Part shown: positions 25,001 through 32,857 of the stretch, piece by piece
Position numbering within the stretch: the stretch's first letter is position 1
How the letters are laid out: each line of letters starts with the position of its first letter
From: a bacterium
GTDB taxonomy: Bacteria; JAJVIF01; JAPKYR01
DNA: 47,019 nucleotides
Assembly: GCA_026394215.1 (NCBI GenBank)
Contig: JAPKYR010000182.1
Span: forward strand, 1-47,019
Reading direction: 5' to 3'
Position numbers and translations under genes: made by a program
Notes under the pieces: model-generated
The model's database searches: none
Told to the model about the DNA's origin: nothing
What the model saw: the letters and a program-made list of their open reading frames with translations, nothing else

Positions 25001-27886
25001 CAGCTTTTCCACAGATAACGGAAGGCTCAATTGATCATCCAGGCCGCTGACAGATCGCTGATAAAGGAACAGCATGCCATTAGGATAATCACTCCAGTCG
25101 ACATCGAATAAATCGCCGGAAAATTCAAACCACGTGCTGGGTGGGATCATCATGCCGGTTGAAACTCCCCAGTAACGGATGAATACATCCTCGATGTCGC
25201 ACTCACTCGCCTGACCCCCGTCGTACTCCTGAACAGAATCGGTACACATCACCGATTCAGGTCCTATTGGAGTATCCGGTTTTCTCGGAGGTGTATTAAT
25301 CTTGGTGATTTTGAGCGAGGGTGAATTTACATAATCAACGCCGTTATCGCTGGCTCTCTGGAACAGGTAATGATCGCCGCTGATATAATTTGACCAATTG
25401 ATATTAAACGTTTTACCTGTAAAATCTGCCCATCCTGTCGAAGGGGCTACATTAGTATCAGATAAAGCCCACTGCCTGGTCACAGGATCGTTTTCGCAAT
25501 CGACTATGTCTCCTCCGTTGTATTCCTCGTTAGTCATCGAACAATCCACAAACGTATTACCGAATGGAGTCGATGGAGTATCCGGAGGCGAATTGTGCCG
25601 GGTAACAGCCAATGAGTCGCTTATGATTTCAGACTCATCGGTGCCGATCTTCTGCCACACATAATAAACGCCTAGAGGATAGGTTGACCAGTCAACTGTG
25701 AAGGTAGACATCAATGTGAGCTGCCAGCCGTCTGTCGGCGGAACATCCGTAGTTGATATAACCCATGATCTGGCAGGCATGCTATCGCCGTCGCAATCAG
25801 CTCCTCCGACCAGCATGTACACTTCTGCGATTGAATAGCAATAAACATCAGTAGCGCCGGATGGTGGTTCAAGGGGCTCGCTGGGAGTATCTACCCTCTC
25901 GACAATATAGAATTCACTAAATTGTGGAATGAAAGAGATTCCGATTGCCTTGGCCACGATCCACCATTGACCAACAGATGTTTGATTCCAGCTATAATTA
26001 ATAAATGTATCCTGAGACGGTATCGTCCAATTGGGATCCATCGGGTCGATTGTTTCGGGGGGGTCGCCTGCGCCGCGTAACCACTGGAAAATTGGCTGTA
26101 TAGGCTGCCCGCAGGTGCGTATGGAAACCTCGTACAACGCATCGGTAACAGTGCATAAAACATTATTTTTATATTCATCGTCAGAAGTAATCGGGTCTAC
26201 CAGAAATGAAGACGCCTGTTTCTGAATAGAAAGTTCCAGCTCATCTGTGAACTGGCCGTCCGTGACCTGGAACCATAGCTCGTAAGATCCGGGAGGATTA
26301 GCGGAACCATCAGACCAGTCGATAACGGCAGTATTATCGTCTGAATAAGGACCAAGAAATCCCGGAACTCCCGGGGGTCTAATCAGTTCCCATTTGTACT
26401 GAATAACACTGTATGTATTCGGATCGGTGGCGATACACGTATAAACGATATCGGCATCAAAACAAGTCACCGATTCCGGACCCTGGATCTCTTCAATCAC
26501 TGGCGGCTCATTGGAAGGATCACCCTGAGAAACGTCTACGCTGAACTTAGTGTAAGCGGCAAGACGCGCATCTGCAGGGAAGATGCCAAAGGGGCCGTAG
26601 CCATTCGGATCCTTGTTGTACACAGCCAGGAAAATCTCCTTTGTTCCGGACTTCTGAGGTTCAAGATCGGAAATTACGACACTCAAAGTTGTCGAATATT
26701 CCCCTATTGAAACCTCCGAACCGGCAAGAGCGGTCGAATTAAGCAGATAACCGGTCCCGCCAAACAACCCATCAGGACTTCCAAGCCCGATCGAATCGAC
26801 CTGATCGAAAGCGCCGGTTCCACCAAAAGATTGAAGACCCTGCCAGTCATAGATTTTAAGGGTTAAAACCAGGTTGCCTCCCCCACTACCAGATACCTCA
26901 TCGTAAAACAAATTACTGCCGGTTGAATCGGCATCAATAAAAACCGCTTCCGCCACATTAGCCGTAGGCGGGAACTGCTTAGGCATCGGGAAACCAATCG
27001 GGTCGCCCTGGTCATTGACCGCGAGATCCCAGTGGGTGAGAATAAGATACTGGAACTTTATAACAGGCGACCCGCCATTCATCGGGAATTTAATCTCGTA
27101 CTGACGCGAAGCGGGTGAGTTCTGCTGCCAGACGCCTCGTGTCGTAGTGGAGCCGATGGAATCGAAATAAGGCTGGATATCTTCGTTTGTGCCGATATAG
27201 GTCGAGAAATATTTATATGGGTTTACACTGGCGGTCCAGTTTACGTCTTTCGTCCCGAAAATACCTTCCGAGTAACCGAAAAATGTCGGGGCGGTGAACT
27301 CCACCGGATTCATCCATCGCGTGTATCCATCGAAATTCAGAAGCTGAATATCGTTGACGCCGCCATACTTGACAGCCGGATCCTCATCATATGTATTTCC
27401 GCCATCTCCAATTATTATACCCATGGTATCGAAACATGCCAGCTTCGGATCATTGATAGGATGCTTGATAGTGAATTCTGCGGATACCAGCCCATCAGAC
27501 AGAAGCTGGTTAAAAGCAATAACCTTAATTTGCAAATTCGCGATATCGCCCCCAGGGGGTTGGAGCAGTTTCAGGACATTGAGTGCTATCTCAGCGCCCC
27601 TTATCGGGACAACATCAAACTGCGTGGTCTGGTAATCGAATGTTACATCGTACAAACCAATGACAGTATTGGGTGACGTTGCTCCCTGCGAAGCGTGTGA
27701 ATCATCCTCGCTCGGAGTTAGTCCGGGGTCAGCGGAATTATCCGCACCCGAAGTGATATCGGGGCCGGGATCGGTTCCAGATGGGGGTGTAATCGGGTTT
27801 CCCCCGCTTCCGGAACAGGATAATGCGAAAAGCATAATCAGGCTAAGAAGCCCTGAAAGCCAATATCGAGAATAGGAGGTCATCAT
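22061..27886 (-). CDS. Giant lipoprotein: shared N-module, about 11 Cys-paired repeats, lectin-like end
   Basis: About 1,940 residues. The RBS AAGG fits ATG at 27886 or 27883 better than the track start at 27907. A signal segment ends FALSC. Order of parts: an Asp/Pro/Ser linker; the N-terminal module shared with the genes at 30292, 37239 and 39943 (track residues 82 to about 470; VPIRGAEIALNVLKLL, LLNFDGYTRWMNPVEF, LKIYDWQG); one or two divergent Ig-like units; then about eleven tandem units of about 95 residues. Each unit follows the plan P-x-GxxxVxC...Y..G...DC/CD...W......P..GW..F.G..F.VDW..Y..G..YLFQR.SDG...S.PL.V...NTPP. The final 170 residues (from WDRVWFTDFSAPG) resemble a jelly-roll carbohydrate-binding domain and contain four Cys. 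The protein is predicted surface-anchored and probably adhesive. I do not recognise the repeat. Confidence 0.85.
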   Translation of the reverse strand: MMTSYSRYWLSGLLSLIMLFALSCSGSGGNPITPPSGTDPGPDITSGADNSADPGLTPSEDDSHASQGATSPNTVIGLYDVTFDYQTTQFDVVPIRGAEIALNVLKLLQPPGGDIANLQIKVIAFNQLLSDGLVSAEFTIKHPINDPKLACFDTMGIIIGDGGNTYDEDPAVKYGGVNDIQLLNFDGYTRWMNPVEFTAPTFFGYSEGIFGTKDVNWTASVNPYKYFSTYIGTNEDIQPYFDSIGSTTTRGVWQQNSPASRQYEIKFPMNGGSPVIKFQYLILTHWDLAVNDQGDPIGFPMPKQFPPTANVAEAVFIDADSTGSNLFYDEVSGSGGGNLVLTLKIYDWQGLQSFGGTGAFDQVDSIGLGSPDGLFGGTGYLLNSTALAGSEVSIGEYSTTLSVVISDLEPQKSGTKEIFLAVYNKDPNGYGPFGIFPADARLAAYTKFSVDVSQGDPSNEPPVIEEIQGPESVTCFDADIVYTCIATDPNTYSVIQYKWELIRPPGVPGFLGPYSDDNTAVIDWSDGSANPPGSYELWFQVTDGQFTDELELSIQKQASSFLVDPITSDDEYKNNVLCTVTDALYEVSIRTCGQPIQPIFQWLRGAGDPPETIDPMDPNWTIPSQDTFINYSWNQTSVGQWWIVAKAIGISFIPQFSEFYIVERVDTPSEPLEPPSGATDVYCYSIAEVYMLVGGADCDGDSMPARSWVISTTDVPPTDGWQLTLMSTFTVDWSTYPLGVYYVWQKIGTDESEIISDSLAVTRHNSPPDTPSTPFGNTFVDCSMTNEEYNGGDIVDCENDPVTRQWALSDTNVAPSTGWADFTGKTFNINWSNYISGDHYLFQRASDNGVDYVNSPSLKITKINTPPRKPDTPIGPESVMCTDSVQEYDGGQASECDIEDVFIRYWGVSTGMMIPPSTWFEFSGDLFDVDWSDYPNGMLFLYQRSVSGLDDQLSLPLSVEKLNAPPTLGIPSGPTSVDCSMTDAQYSITEIIDCDSTEFSTMWYLSTSPDFPVGGHWSVYTGSTFAVDYGIVANGDWYLFISVDDGTGQLITTSLHILKNNTAPNKPDVPSGPTEVTCTTTPAFYTSGVIFDCDFGSILTTYYYLSTDSVTPTGGTWILFLGGTMSVDFTGSVAEQPLYLFQKVSDGDLQTVSNPLTVVYLNTAPVFFDSQPVGDVTVSCSNDNEAYQGGPLNDCDTWQTLSRSYAITIVDWPPATGWVDFSFDTWTIDWSEYTEGTYYMFQRAYDGFDYTYSVSLAVTVGPPALGKPSTPVGNEDVVCDGATETYQAGDYMAGCSGVDITREWAVGSTPTPPMSGWTEFFGTSFLADPVDFGFGYVYLFQRATLNADTANSDALIVYVHPSTLGSPSMPSGSTSVDCSSIAELYEMGTVPTGCPDTPMTRFWQVQDASGTPVSDWVFFTSSPVEIDWTTYNPGVNYHLVQKANDGDHTQTSVPLVVTVVNTPPEFLGTITGATSVTCTNTAENYSCGGVSDCDHTQTLTHQWGWNGSPTPPVTGWQDITGTSFIVDYSSPSIPPGDVYLFQRVSDGVTTVYDPAYLHVVYTNTPPNSPAPPIGNTAITCANVLSTYDAGIASDCDGTTLTREWGVSSTSTPPVDDWTLFTGNSFDVLWSAYGYGTWHLFQRVSDGSATQTSFDISINYTNTTPSISSFAATEGFGPFVSDGGASSGYSGLTFVQALHYNFTVSDCDGETPENRYAVTTSVSAPPHGDPAWSAPIAGTSFTVNLSDYEAQAPGLLFVYLSAYDGTNFATAIPHPPITMWDRVWFTDFSAPGDMWAEDACVTGIGSYTWSYDGANGYLRMTNYGASSSSSMWGSTVLFPAAPSAGFVGTLQAYVNPGLSATSGLDNVTFSFLNSSCTLVSTATIITGQGCGANKPALKQNTIAIGSPIWGGPWKVGLRHNGFDGCGSANLFVDWVGFWVKPS

Positions 27887-27933
27887 ATTTTCCTTTCTGC
27901 AGCCCAAATAGGACTATATGTGTGGTTCATGTA

Positions 27934-27963
27934 ATTATAATATGTTATACACCAATAATGCAA
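27934..27963 (-). promoter_or_regulatory. Promoter of the giant lipoprotein gene
   Basis: On the minus strand TTGCAT (27963-27958), 18 bases, then a perfect TATAAT (27939-27934), about 50 bases upstream of the start codon. Confidence 0.7.
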
Positions 27964-28076
27964 CACCGGCATCACAATTTCATTGCTCCGAGAAGTATAT
28001 CGGCATCATTTCGTTAAAAATCACCAAAAATCACGATTGAAAATGTCAGTTTTGTTCTCTCCAGTTCGTTTATGAT

Positions 28077-28232
28077 ATGGACCCGATGCTGCGCGGCGAC
28101 ATGGAACTAATCCCCACGGAAAGGCAGTCGCCATCAGAACGGATCCAGGGCGTCCCGGACAACCGGCACCGTCCGGGACCCCACCTTCTCCAACCCGCAC
28201 TATTTATTTTGATACGGTTTATCCGATTTTAA
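28077..28232 (+). other. Intergenic stretch with two strong stem-loops, possible small RNA
   Basis: The roughly 410 bases between the giant gene's promoter and the M28 gene include a GC-rich block unlike the AT-rich flanks. ggcgac (28095-28100) pairs with gtcgcc (28127-28132). gtcccggac (28152-28160) pairs perfectly with gtccgggac (28171-28179). A 51-codon frame (28077-28232) crosses it but has no RBS. I do not recognise a known RNA family; the SRP, RNase P and tmRNA signatures I know are absent. Confidence 0.35.
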
Positions 28233-28373
28233 TAGAATTAACACAAAATTTCAGAATCCGTATACCGCATAATCCATGTTTCCTGACAGGATTATCGGAA
28301 TGCAATCGCAGCTTAAATTAGTTGTCATTTTGACTTGATTCCTGCTATGCTGGAAAAAAATGGGGAGTATCTC

Positions 28374-29303
28374 ATGGGCATACCGATACGGGCTTTAATT
28401 TACTGCACAATATTTCTGCTCCTCCACCCGTGGCCTTCCGGTATCCTTGAAGCCCCTGGCGAACAAAATAAGCAACCATCGCATCTGGAAATCTGCACAT
28501 CTGCCGATGACCTGATCTCCTCGATCGAACCCGACAGAATGCTTGCCCATATCGCGCAACTCGCTGACGAGTATGGCATCCGTACTGCGGGTACTGCCGG
28601 AGAACGGCTTGCCGCAAATTATGTTGCCGCCATGCTGGAAGGATATGGCTACAGCGCAATCACCACTGAGCCAATTACTCTTGATAACGGGCTGGCCTCG
28701 CGGAATATTTATGCGGACCTGCCCGGTGAAAATCCCGAAATAATTCTTATCGGCGCTCATCTTGACAGCAAGCCCCCGTCTCCCGGCGCGAACGATAATG
28801 CGTCCGGCGTCGCAGTGCTACTCGAACTCGCGAGGGTGTTCAAAGATGCAGTCCCGCCCTACACTATCAGATTTGCATTTTTCGGAGCCGAGGAAATGAT
28901 AGATTCCCATGTCGAGCACCATCACTATGGTTCACGAAATATGGCAGGCGATTCGGGTCTTATCCGACAGATGTACGCGGCCGCATCGATCGACATGGTC
29001 GGCGTTGGGACCGAGTTATGGATCGACAACATGGGTGAATCCGATGATTTCTGGCGGCAGCTTATTTTCGACACTGCCGGAGAAATGGACCTTCCGGTTC
29101 ACACGGGAGAGCATCGCGCATGGAGCGACCATGAAGCGTTCGAATATTCCGGGGTACCGTCGGCATGGATTCATTGGAGAGACGATCCCGAATATCACAG
29201 GGAAACTGACACGTCGGACCGGATCAACCCCGATCTGCTTGTAAGCACCGTTGAATTGATGATCAGGGCGATAGACGCCATACAACCAATGAGGAATTTT
29301 TAA
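28374..29303 (+). CDS. Secreted M28 family zinc aminopeptidase
   Basis: The track begins at a TTG (28335), but the ATG at 28374 has GGAG six bases upstream and starts a signal peptide (MGIPIRALIYCTIFLLLHP). The 309-residue product has the M28 co-catalytic zinc set in order: IGAHLDS (His, Asp), GANDNASGVAVLLEL (bridging Asp), FFGAEEM (catalytic and ligand Glu), ASIDMVG (Asp) and EYHRETDTSD (His). It also has a QLADEYGIRTAGTAGE segment, typical of the family's N-terminal region. It is likely periplasmic or secreted and trims peptides. Its TAA stop overlaps the stop of the convergent folD gene in the palindrome TTAA. Confidence 0.9.
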   Translation: MGIPIRALIYCTIFLLLHPWPSGILEAPGEQNKQPSHLEICTSADDLISSIEPDRMLAHIAQLADEYGIRTAGTAGERLAANYVAAMLEGYGYSAITTEPITLDNGLASRNIYADLPGENPEIILIGAHLDSKPPSPGANDNASGVAVLLELARVFKDAVPPYTIRFAFFGAEEMIDSHVEHHHYGSRNMAGDSGLIRQMYAAASIDMVGVGTELWIDNMGESDDFWRQLIFDTAGEMDLPVHTGEHRAWSDHEAFEYSGVPSAWIHWRDDPEYHRETDTSDRINPDLLVSTVELMIRAIDAIQPMRNF

Positions 29304-30163
29304 CCCGATTTCATCCGGGCTTCCGCAGCATCGAGCAGGTTCGCGAACAGGCATGCAGATGTGACCGGTCCTACTCCGCCAGGTACAGGCGTATACGCTG
29401 CGGCAATGGAATCTATACTTTGCATATCCACATCGCCCAGAAGCGTGCCATGTTCATCGACGTTTATACCGACATCAATCACTGTCGCGCCCGGACGCAC
29501 ATAATCCGAGTCGATAAAATTCGGTTTACCGATAGCGGCAACCAGCACCGCAGCCCGTTTGGAAATCGTGGATAACGACAATGTACGGGAATGGCACCAT
29601 GTCACTGTCGCGTTCAAACCCAGCATCAGGATTCCCAGCGGTTTTCCGACTACCAGGCTTCTACCGACAATTATTACTTCCTGGCTCTGTATGCCGATCC
29701 TGTAGAAACCAAGAATTTCCATCACGGCACGGGCCGTAGGCGGAACAAGAGCGTTTTTCGATCCCCTGAACAAAAGCCCCGCCTGATATGGCGTAATACC
29801 GTCTATATCCTTCATTCTGTCGACTATGCTCCCAATCTGATCCGTAGTCACACTTTTCGGGAGAGGCGTCTGGACAAGTATCCCGTCAATTTTCGGATCG
29901 TCGTTCAAAGGGGAGATAATTCCCGCCAAACTTTCCGGGCTGGGATCCGATCCAAGCGGGATTTCAATAACCTCGCAACCGGTCTTTCCGCAGGTCGAAT
30001 TTATTGTCTTCAAATAGCTTTGCGACGCGGGACTATCGATCGTAACCACGCCGAGGCGCGGCTTACGTTTGAACTTAATTTCAAAAGCGTTGCATCTTTC
30101 GAGAACCGAATCGGTAATTTGGTTCGCGACCGGTCTTCCTAATAGTACTCTGGCATCCGCCAT
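29300..30163 (-). CDS. folD: Methylenetetrahydrofolate dehydrogenase/cyclohydrolase FolD
   Basis: Converts 5,10-methylene-THF to 10-formyl-THF in one-carbon metabolism. From the ATG at 30163 (MADARVLLG) it is 287 residues, standard length. Motifs: ILVQTPLP (the conserved Gln), KDIDGITPYQAGLL (the Asp), IIVGRSLVVGKPLG (NADP-binding loop), VIDVGIN and PVPGGVGPVTSACL. One odd point: the segment SQSYLKTINSTC has Ile where the catalytic Lys sits four residues after Tyr in most FolD proteins (Lys54 in E. coli); a Lys is found at Tyr+2. The track start at 30196 adds eleven residues encoded by a hairpin, so I prefer 30163, whose GGAGG is nine bases upstream and lies inside that hairpin. Confidence 0.93.
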   Translation of the reverse strand: MADARVLLGRPVANQITDSVLERCNAFEIKFKRKPRLGVVTIDSPASQSYLKTINSTCGKTGCEVIEIPLGSDPSPESLAGIISPLNDDPKIDGILVQTPLPKSVTTDQIGSIVDRMKDIDGITPYQAGLLFRGSKNALVPPTARAVMEILGFYRIGIQSQEVIIVGRSLVVGKPLGILMLGLNATVTWCHSRTLSLSTISKRAAVLVAAIGKPNFIDSDYVRPGATVIDVGINVDEHGTLLGDVDMQSIDSIAAAYTPVPGGVGPVTSACLFANLLDAAEARMKSG

Positions 30164-30166
30164 TAA

Positions 30167-30192
30167 TAACATCCTCCAAAGGGAGGATGTTA
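30167..30192 (-). promoter_or_regulatory. Hairpin that hides the folD ribosome-binding site
   Basis: taacatcctcc (30167-30177) and ggaggatgtta (30182-30192) form a perfect 11-base stem with a four-base loop immediately before the folD ATG at 30163. On the mRNA the 3' arm carries GGAGG, the only good Shine-Dalgarno site, so folding would block initiation. It could be an RNA thermometer-like or protein-regulated switch, or part of an upstream coding extension. Confidence 0.6.
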
Positions 30193-30217
30193 GCATAAAA
30201 CTGCCTGAAATATAAAA

Positions 30218-30264
30218 CCCGGTCTCTGTTCACGACTAAAACCGCGACATGAACAGAGACCGGG
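30218..30264 (-). terminator. Long-stem terminator of the 735-residue lipoprotein gene
   Basis: cccggtctctgttca (30218-30232) and tgaacagagaccggg (30250-30264) pair perfectly over 15 bases with a 17-base loop. T runs occur on both sides (TTTT on the minus strand, TTTTTT on the plus), so it may work in both directions. It lies just after the stop at 30292. Confidence 0.8.
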
Positions 30265-30291
30265 GATTTTTTACCATTGAAAATCGAAATA

Positions 30292-32499
30292 TTACCAGTC
30301 CGGAGGCGCCTGGAAAATCACGAATTCGTTGACCATGGCATTCGGGAACAGCACAAGACATCTGTCGGACGGGGTTGAGTAATTATTAAGTGCCATGCAT
30401 GAGAATGGGGAACCGAGATTTGTGTAGTTAAGCGTCTGGCACCACACATCGAGCTTGGCAAGCCTTGAACTTCCATCGGCGGTGTTCGCGAAGACAAGAA
30501 TCCTGCATTGCGCATCCATTTCACCGTCCGCATGGTCGATAACAAGGTCGCCCCCGATCAGTTTCCTGATACCGGCAACGTGGGTGGGCGTGATTTTCTG
30601 ATCGAAAATTCCGCTTCTCGACCATATGTCGTCATGGACAGGGGGCGTCATGGAAAGATCGAACTTCTCGATCGAACCCATATCGTCAGCATGGAAGAGG
30701 TAAAGGGAATTGTAATGCCTGTTGATACCGATACCGAGAGGCTTAGGATCGACGGAACCAAGCCACGGGGTGAGATCGAGTTTCGAGGCAGGATCGAACT
30801 CGTATGTGAACGAACCGGACTGCTCAAGATAAATGAGTCTTTCAAGATGAATACCCATACTACCTTTATCACCGACCATCCAGATATCGCCGTTAACCGG
30901 GTCCGTGGTCAGGCATACAGGTTCATTAAGGCCATCGTCTCCCTGACCGAGATCGTAGGGATCCTGAAGGAGCTCACCGGTTCCGCTGAAGATGAGAAGG
31001 TTGTCGGGATCGGCGTCGCTCACGATCAGAATATGACCGTTGAAATCATTAGTCTGCGCGACAAGCGCGTTACCGGCGTCATAGCCGCTGCGAGTGATGA
31101 TCGTATTCGCCGATGTGCTGCCCCCGTAAGGTGGAATAAGGGCAGCCTGGACATTTTCTGTTCCGCCGGTTTTCCCGCCATCGAAAAGCAACGCGCCTTC
31201 ACCGGCAATCGCAACGGGAAGGAATGAGCTGTCGAGATGAAGGTTGCCGTATGAATTATTCAGATTAAATGTCCCGCCGTAATCCATATGAAGGGCCGAA
31301 TTTCCGTTGCATAACGGCGGGTTCACTTCTACGACATTGAGCGTGATCAGCTGATACGCCGTAAGAGGTACACCGGGGACAAAATAGGGGTCCTCCTCGG
31401 GACATTCTATCGAGAATAAGCCCACAAGGGTTCTTGGCTCAAAAATTTTATCGTTTAAAATGTCAAAATGATAAGTGAAGTCCTTATCAGTGCCTTCGCC
31501 GGTCCACGGATTAAGAGAGCCTTCGTAAAGTTCAGGGATTTCCAGGCGGACCTTATCGAATGGCACATACGCCTCATTCTGCCAGTCTTTCACATTAATT
31601 AGGACATCCGCTTCCCCGCCAGCCCAGAGCCCGATTGAGCATTCAAGATTCCCTTCCTGCCCGGCAACAGAAATTACGTAAGGCTCAAGGGAGTTCGCAC
31701 TCAGCGGGAAATCGCCTGGGATTTTCCTCCCGCCAGCTCCGGGTTCATTAGGTTCCTGCCAACTGCAGTCGAAAGCAAGACCCACAATACTCTGTTCCGG
31801 ATCCAGGCTGATATGGTAATGATTAATCTGCCAAAGACTAGCCTGGAAATACATGCGGTCGGTATTGGTCCAGTATTGGATATAAGGATTAACAACGGTC
31901 TGGACATTCTCACCCATGCCCTTTGTCAGACTGCCGTCAAAATAATTGAATGGAACCGGGTTATCCATAAATTCCCATGGATTCCATCTTCTCGTATAAC
32001 CGTCGGCATTCAGCAGCGCAGACTGGCCTGGGAATACCCCCGGAGTATTTACCATATGGGCTGGCCAGAAGTACACGGGTGGCAACATCATGATGCCTCG
32101 GACATCGAATATTGTGTACTCATCCAATGGCAGAGGATGCGTGTATAGAAGAGCGATTGTTATTGTACCATCAGGATGAATATAGAAATCCTCAACCTTC
32201 ACGCCGTCGGGATTGAAATACTCATTGAAATGGAGCACATTAAGATGGAATGTAGCATCCCGGACCGGCTTAACTTCGCATGAGGTTCGATCCTCATTGA
32301 AATACAGGTTGTAATACCCGAGAAGCATTCGATTCGCTTCGCCGGAATCGGGTACCCTGTCGCTGATACCGAGTTGAGCAGACGGGTCGACCGGATTCGA
32401 TGAACCTGAACAACCGGAGATCAATACAGCAACCGTGATCAGGAACAGCATGAATCCAAAAGCTACAACCCGCCAGGCATGGTATATAAACCGGAACAT
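30292..32499 (-). CDS. Lipoprotein with shared N-module and propeller-like C-terminal module
   Basis: A 735-residue lipoprotein. Signal ends VLISGC (Cys30). The shared module follows (about residues 58-390): RMLLGYYNLYFN, KPVRDATFHLNVLHF, FDVRGIMM, LLNADGYTRRWNPWEF, VNPYIQYW, LAFDCSWQEP, FPLSANSLEPYVISV and INVKDWQNE. The last 340 residues are rich in beta pattern with DPVNGDIWMVGD, LGIGINRHYNSLYLFHADDMGSIEKFD and CRILVFANTADGSSRLAKLD, ending FVIFQAPPDW. This resembles a propeller and matches the end of the 37239 product. RBS GGAGG is nine bases before ATG, and a TTGTAA-17-TATAAT promoter lies upstream. Function unknown; surface-exposed binding protein by inference. Confidence 0.82.
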   Translation of the reverse strand: MFRFIYHAWRVVAFGFMLFLITVAVLISGCSGSSNPVDPSAQLGISDRVPDSGEANRMLLGYYNLYFNEDRTSCEVKPVRDATFHLNVLHFNEYFNPDGVKVEDFYIHPDGTITIALLYTHPLPLDEYTIFDVRGIMMLPPVYFWPAHMVNTPGVFPGQSALLNADGYTRRWNPWEFMDNPVPFNYFDGSLTKGMGENVQTVVNPYIQYWTNTDRMYFQASLWQINHYHISLDPEQSIVGLAFDCSWQEPNEPGAGGRKIPGDFPLSANSLEPYVISVAGQEGNLECSIGLWAGGEADVLINVKDWQNEAYVPFDKVRLEIPELYEGSLNPWTGEGTDKDFTYHFDILNDKIFEPRTLVGLFSIECPEEDPYFVPGVPLTAYQLITLNVVEVNPPLCNGNSALHMDYGGTFNLNNSYGNLHLDSSFLPVAIAGEGALLFDGGKTGGTENVQAALIPPYGGSTSANTIITRSGYDAGNALVAQTNDFNGHILIVSDADPDNLLIFSGTGELLQDPYDLGQGDDGLNEPVCLTTDPVNGDIWMVGDKGSMGIHLERLIYLEQSGSFTYEFDPASKLDLTPWLGSVDPKPLGIGINRHYNSLYLFHADDMGSIEKFDLSMTPPVHDDIWSRSGIFDQKITPTHVAGIRKLIGGDLVIDHADGEMDAQCRILVFANTADGSSRLAKLDVWCQTLNYTNLGSPFSCMALNNYSTPSDRCLVLFPNAMVNEFVIFQAPPDW

Positions 32500-32546
32500 A
32501 ATTAAAAACCTCCCGGATTGGATAATATCCTTTGCCGCTGGGTAGT

Positions 32547-32575
32547 ATTATAAAATATAAATACTCAGGTTACAA
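32547..32575 (-). promoter_or_regulatory. Promoter of the 735-residue lipoprotein gene
   Basis: On the minus strand TTGTAA (32575-32570), 17 bases, TATAAT (32552-32547), about 48 bases before the ATG. Confidence 0.75.
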
Positions 32576-32789
32576 TTTTATAATACCTTAACGAAAGGGA
32601 AAAATACAGTAAAAAATCGACTGGAATCGGGTTGCTTTGATTATTTTAGGGCTGAGAATATACCGGAAATGCCCTGAGATTACCAGGCAGCGCATTGTTT
32701 CGGAATTTTTATGTCACGGATCCAGGCGTCTTTTCGACCGGACATCATGGGAATTTTGCCGGCTGAAAAAGCGAAAGGTTGCCAGTCTT

Positions 32790-32818
32790 TTGACTTGTTA
32801 TTGATGGTTTTATATAAT
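32790..32818 (+). promoter_or_regulatory. Near-consensus promoter of the PKD/LVIVD lipoprotein
   Basis: TTGACT (32790-32795), exactly 17 bases, TATAAT (32813-32818). It falls inside the extended ORF of the track, so the true start is downstream at 32858. Confidence 0.85.
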
Positions 32819-32857
32819 TTCCTGTCTAAAGGCGTTACATCCCGGGAGGTTGTCAGA

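Noticed and set aside
28077-28232. 51-codon ORF upstream of the M28 gene
   Set aside because: No RBS, and its codons run through two perfect stems. It is better seen as structured non-coding sequence.
32711-32857. 49-residue N-terminal extension of the PKD/LVIVD lipoprotein
   Set aside because: A near-consensus promoter lies inside it and the lipoprotein signal starts at 32858 behind a GGGAGG.
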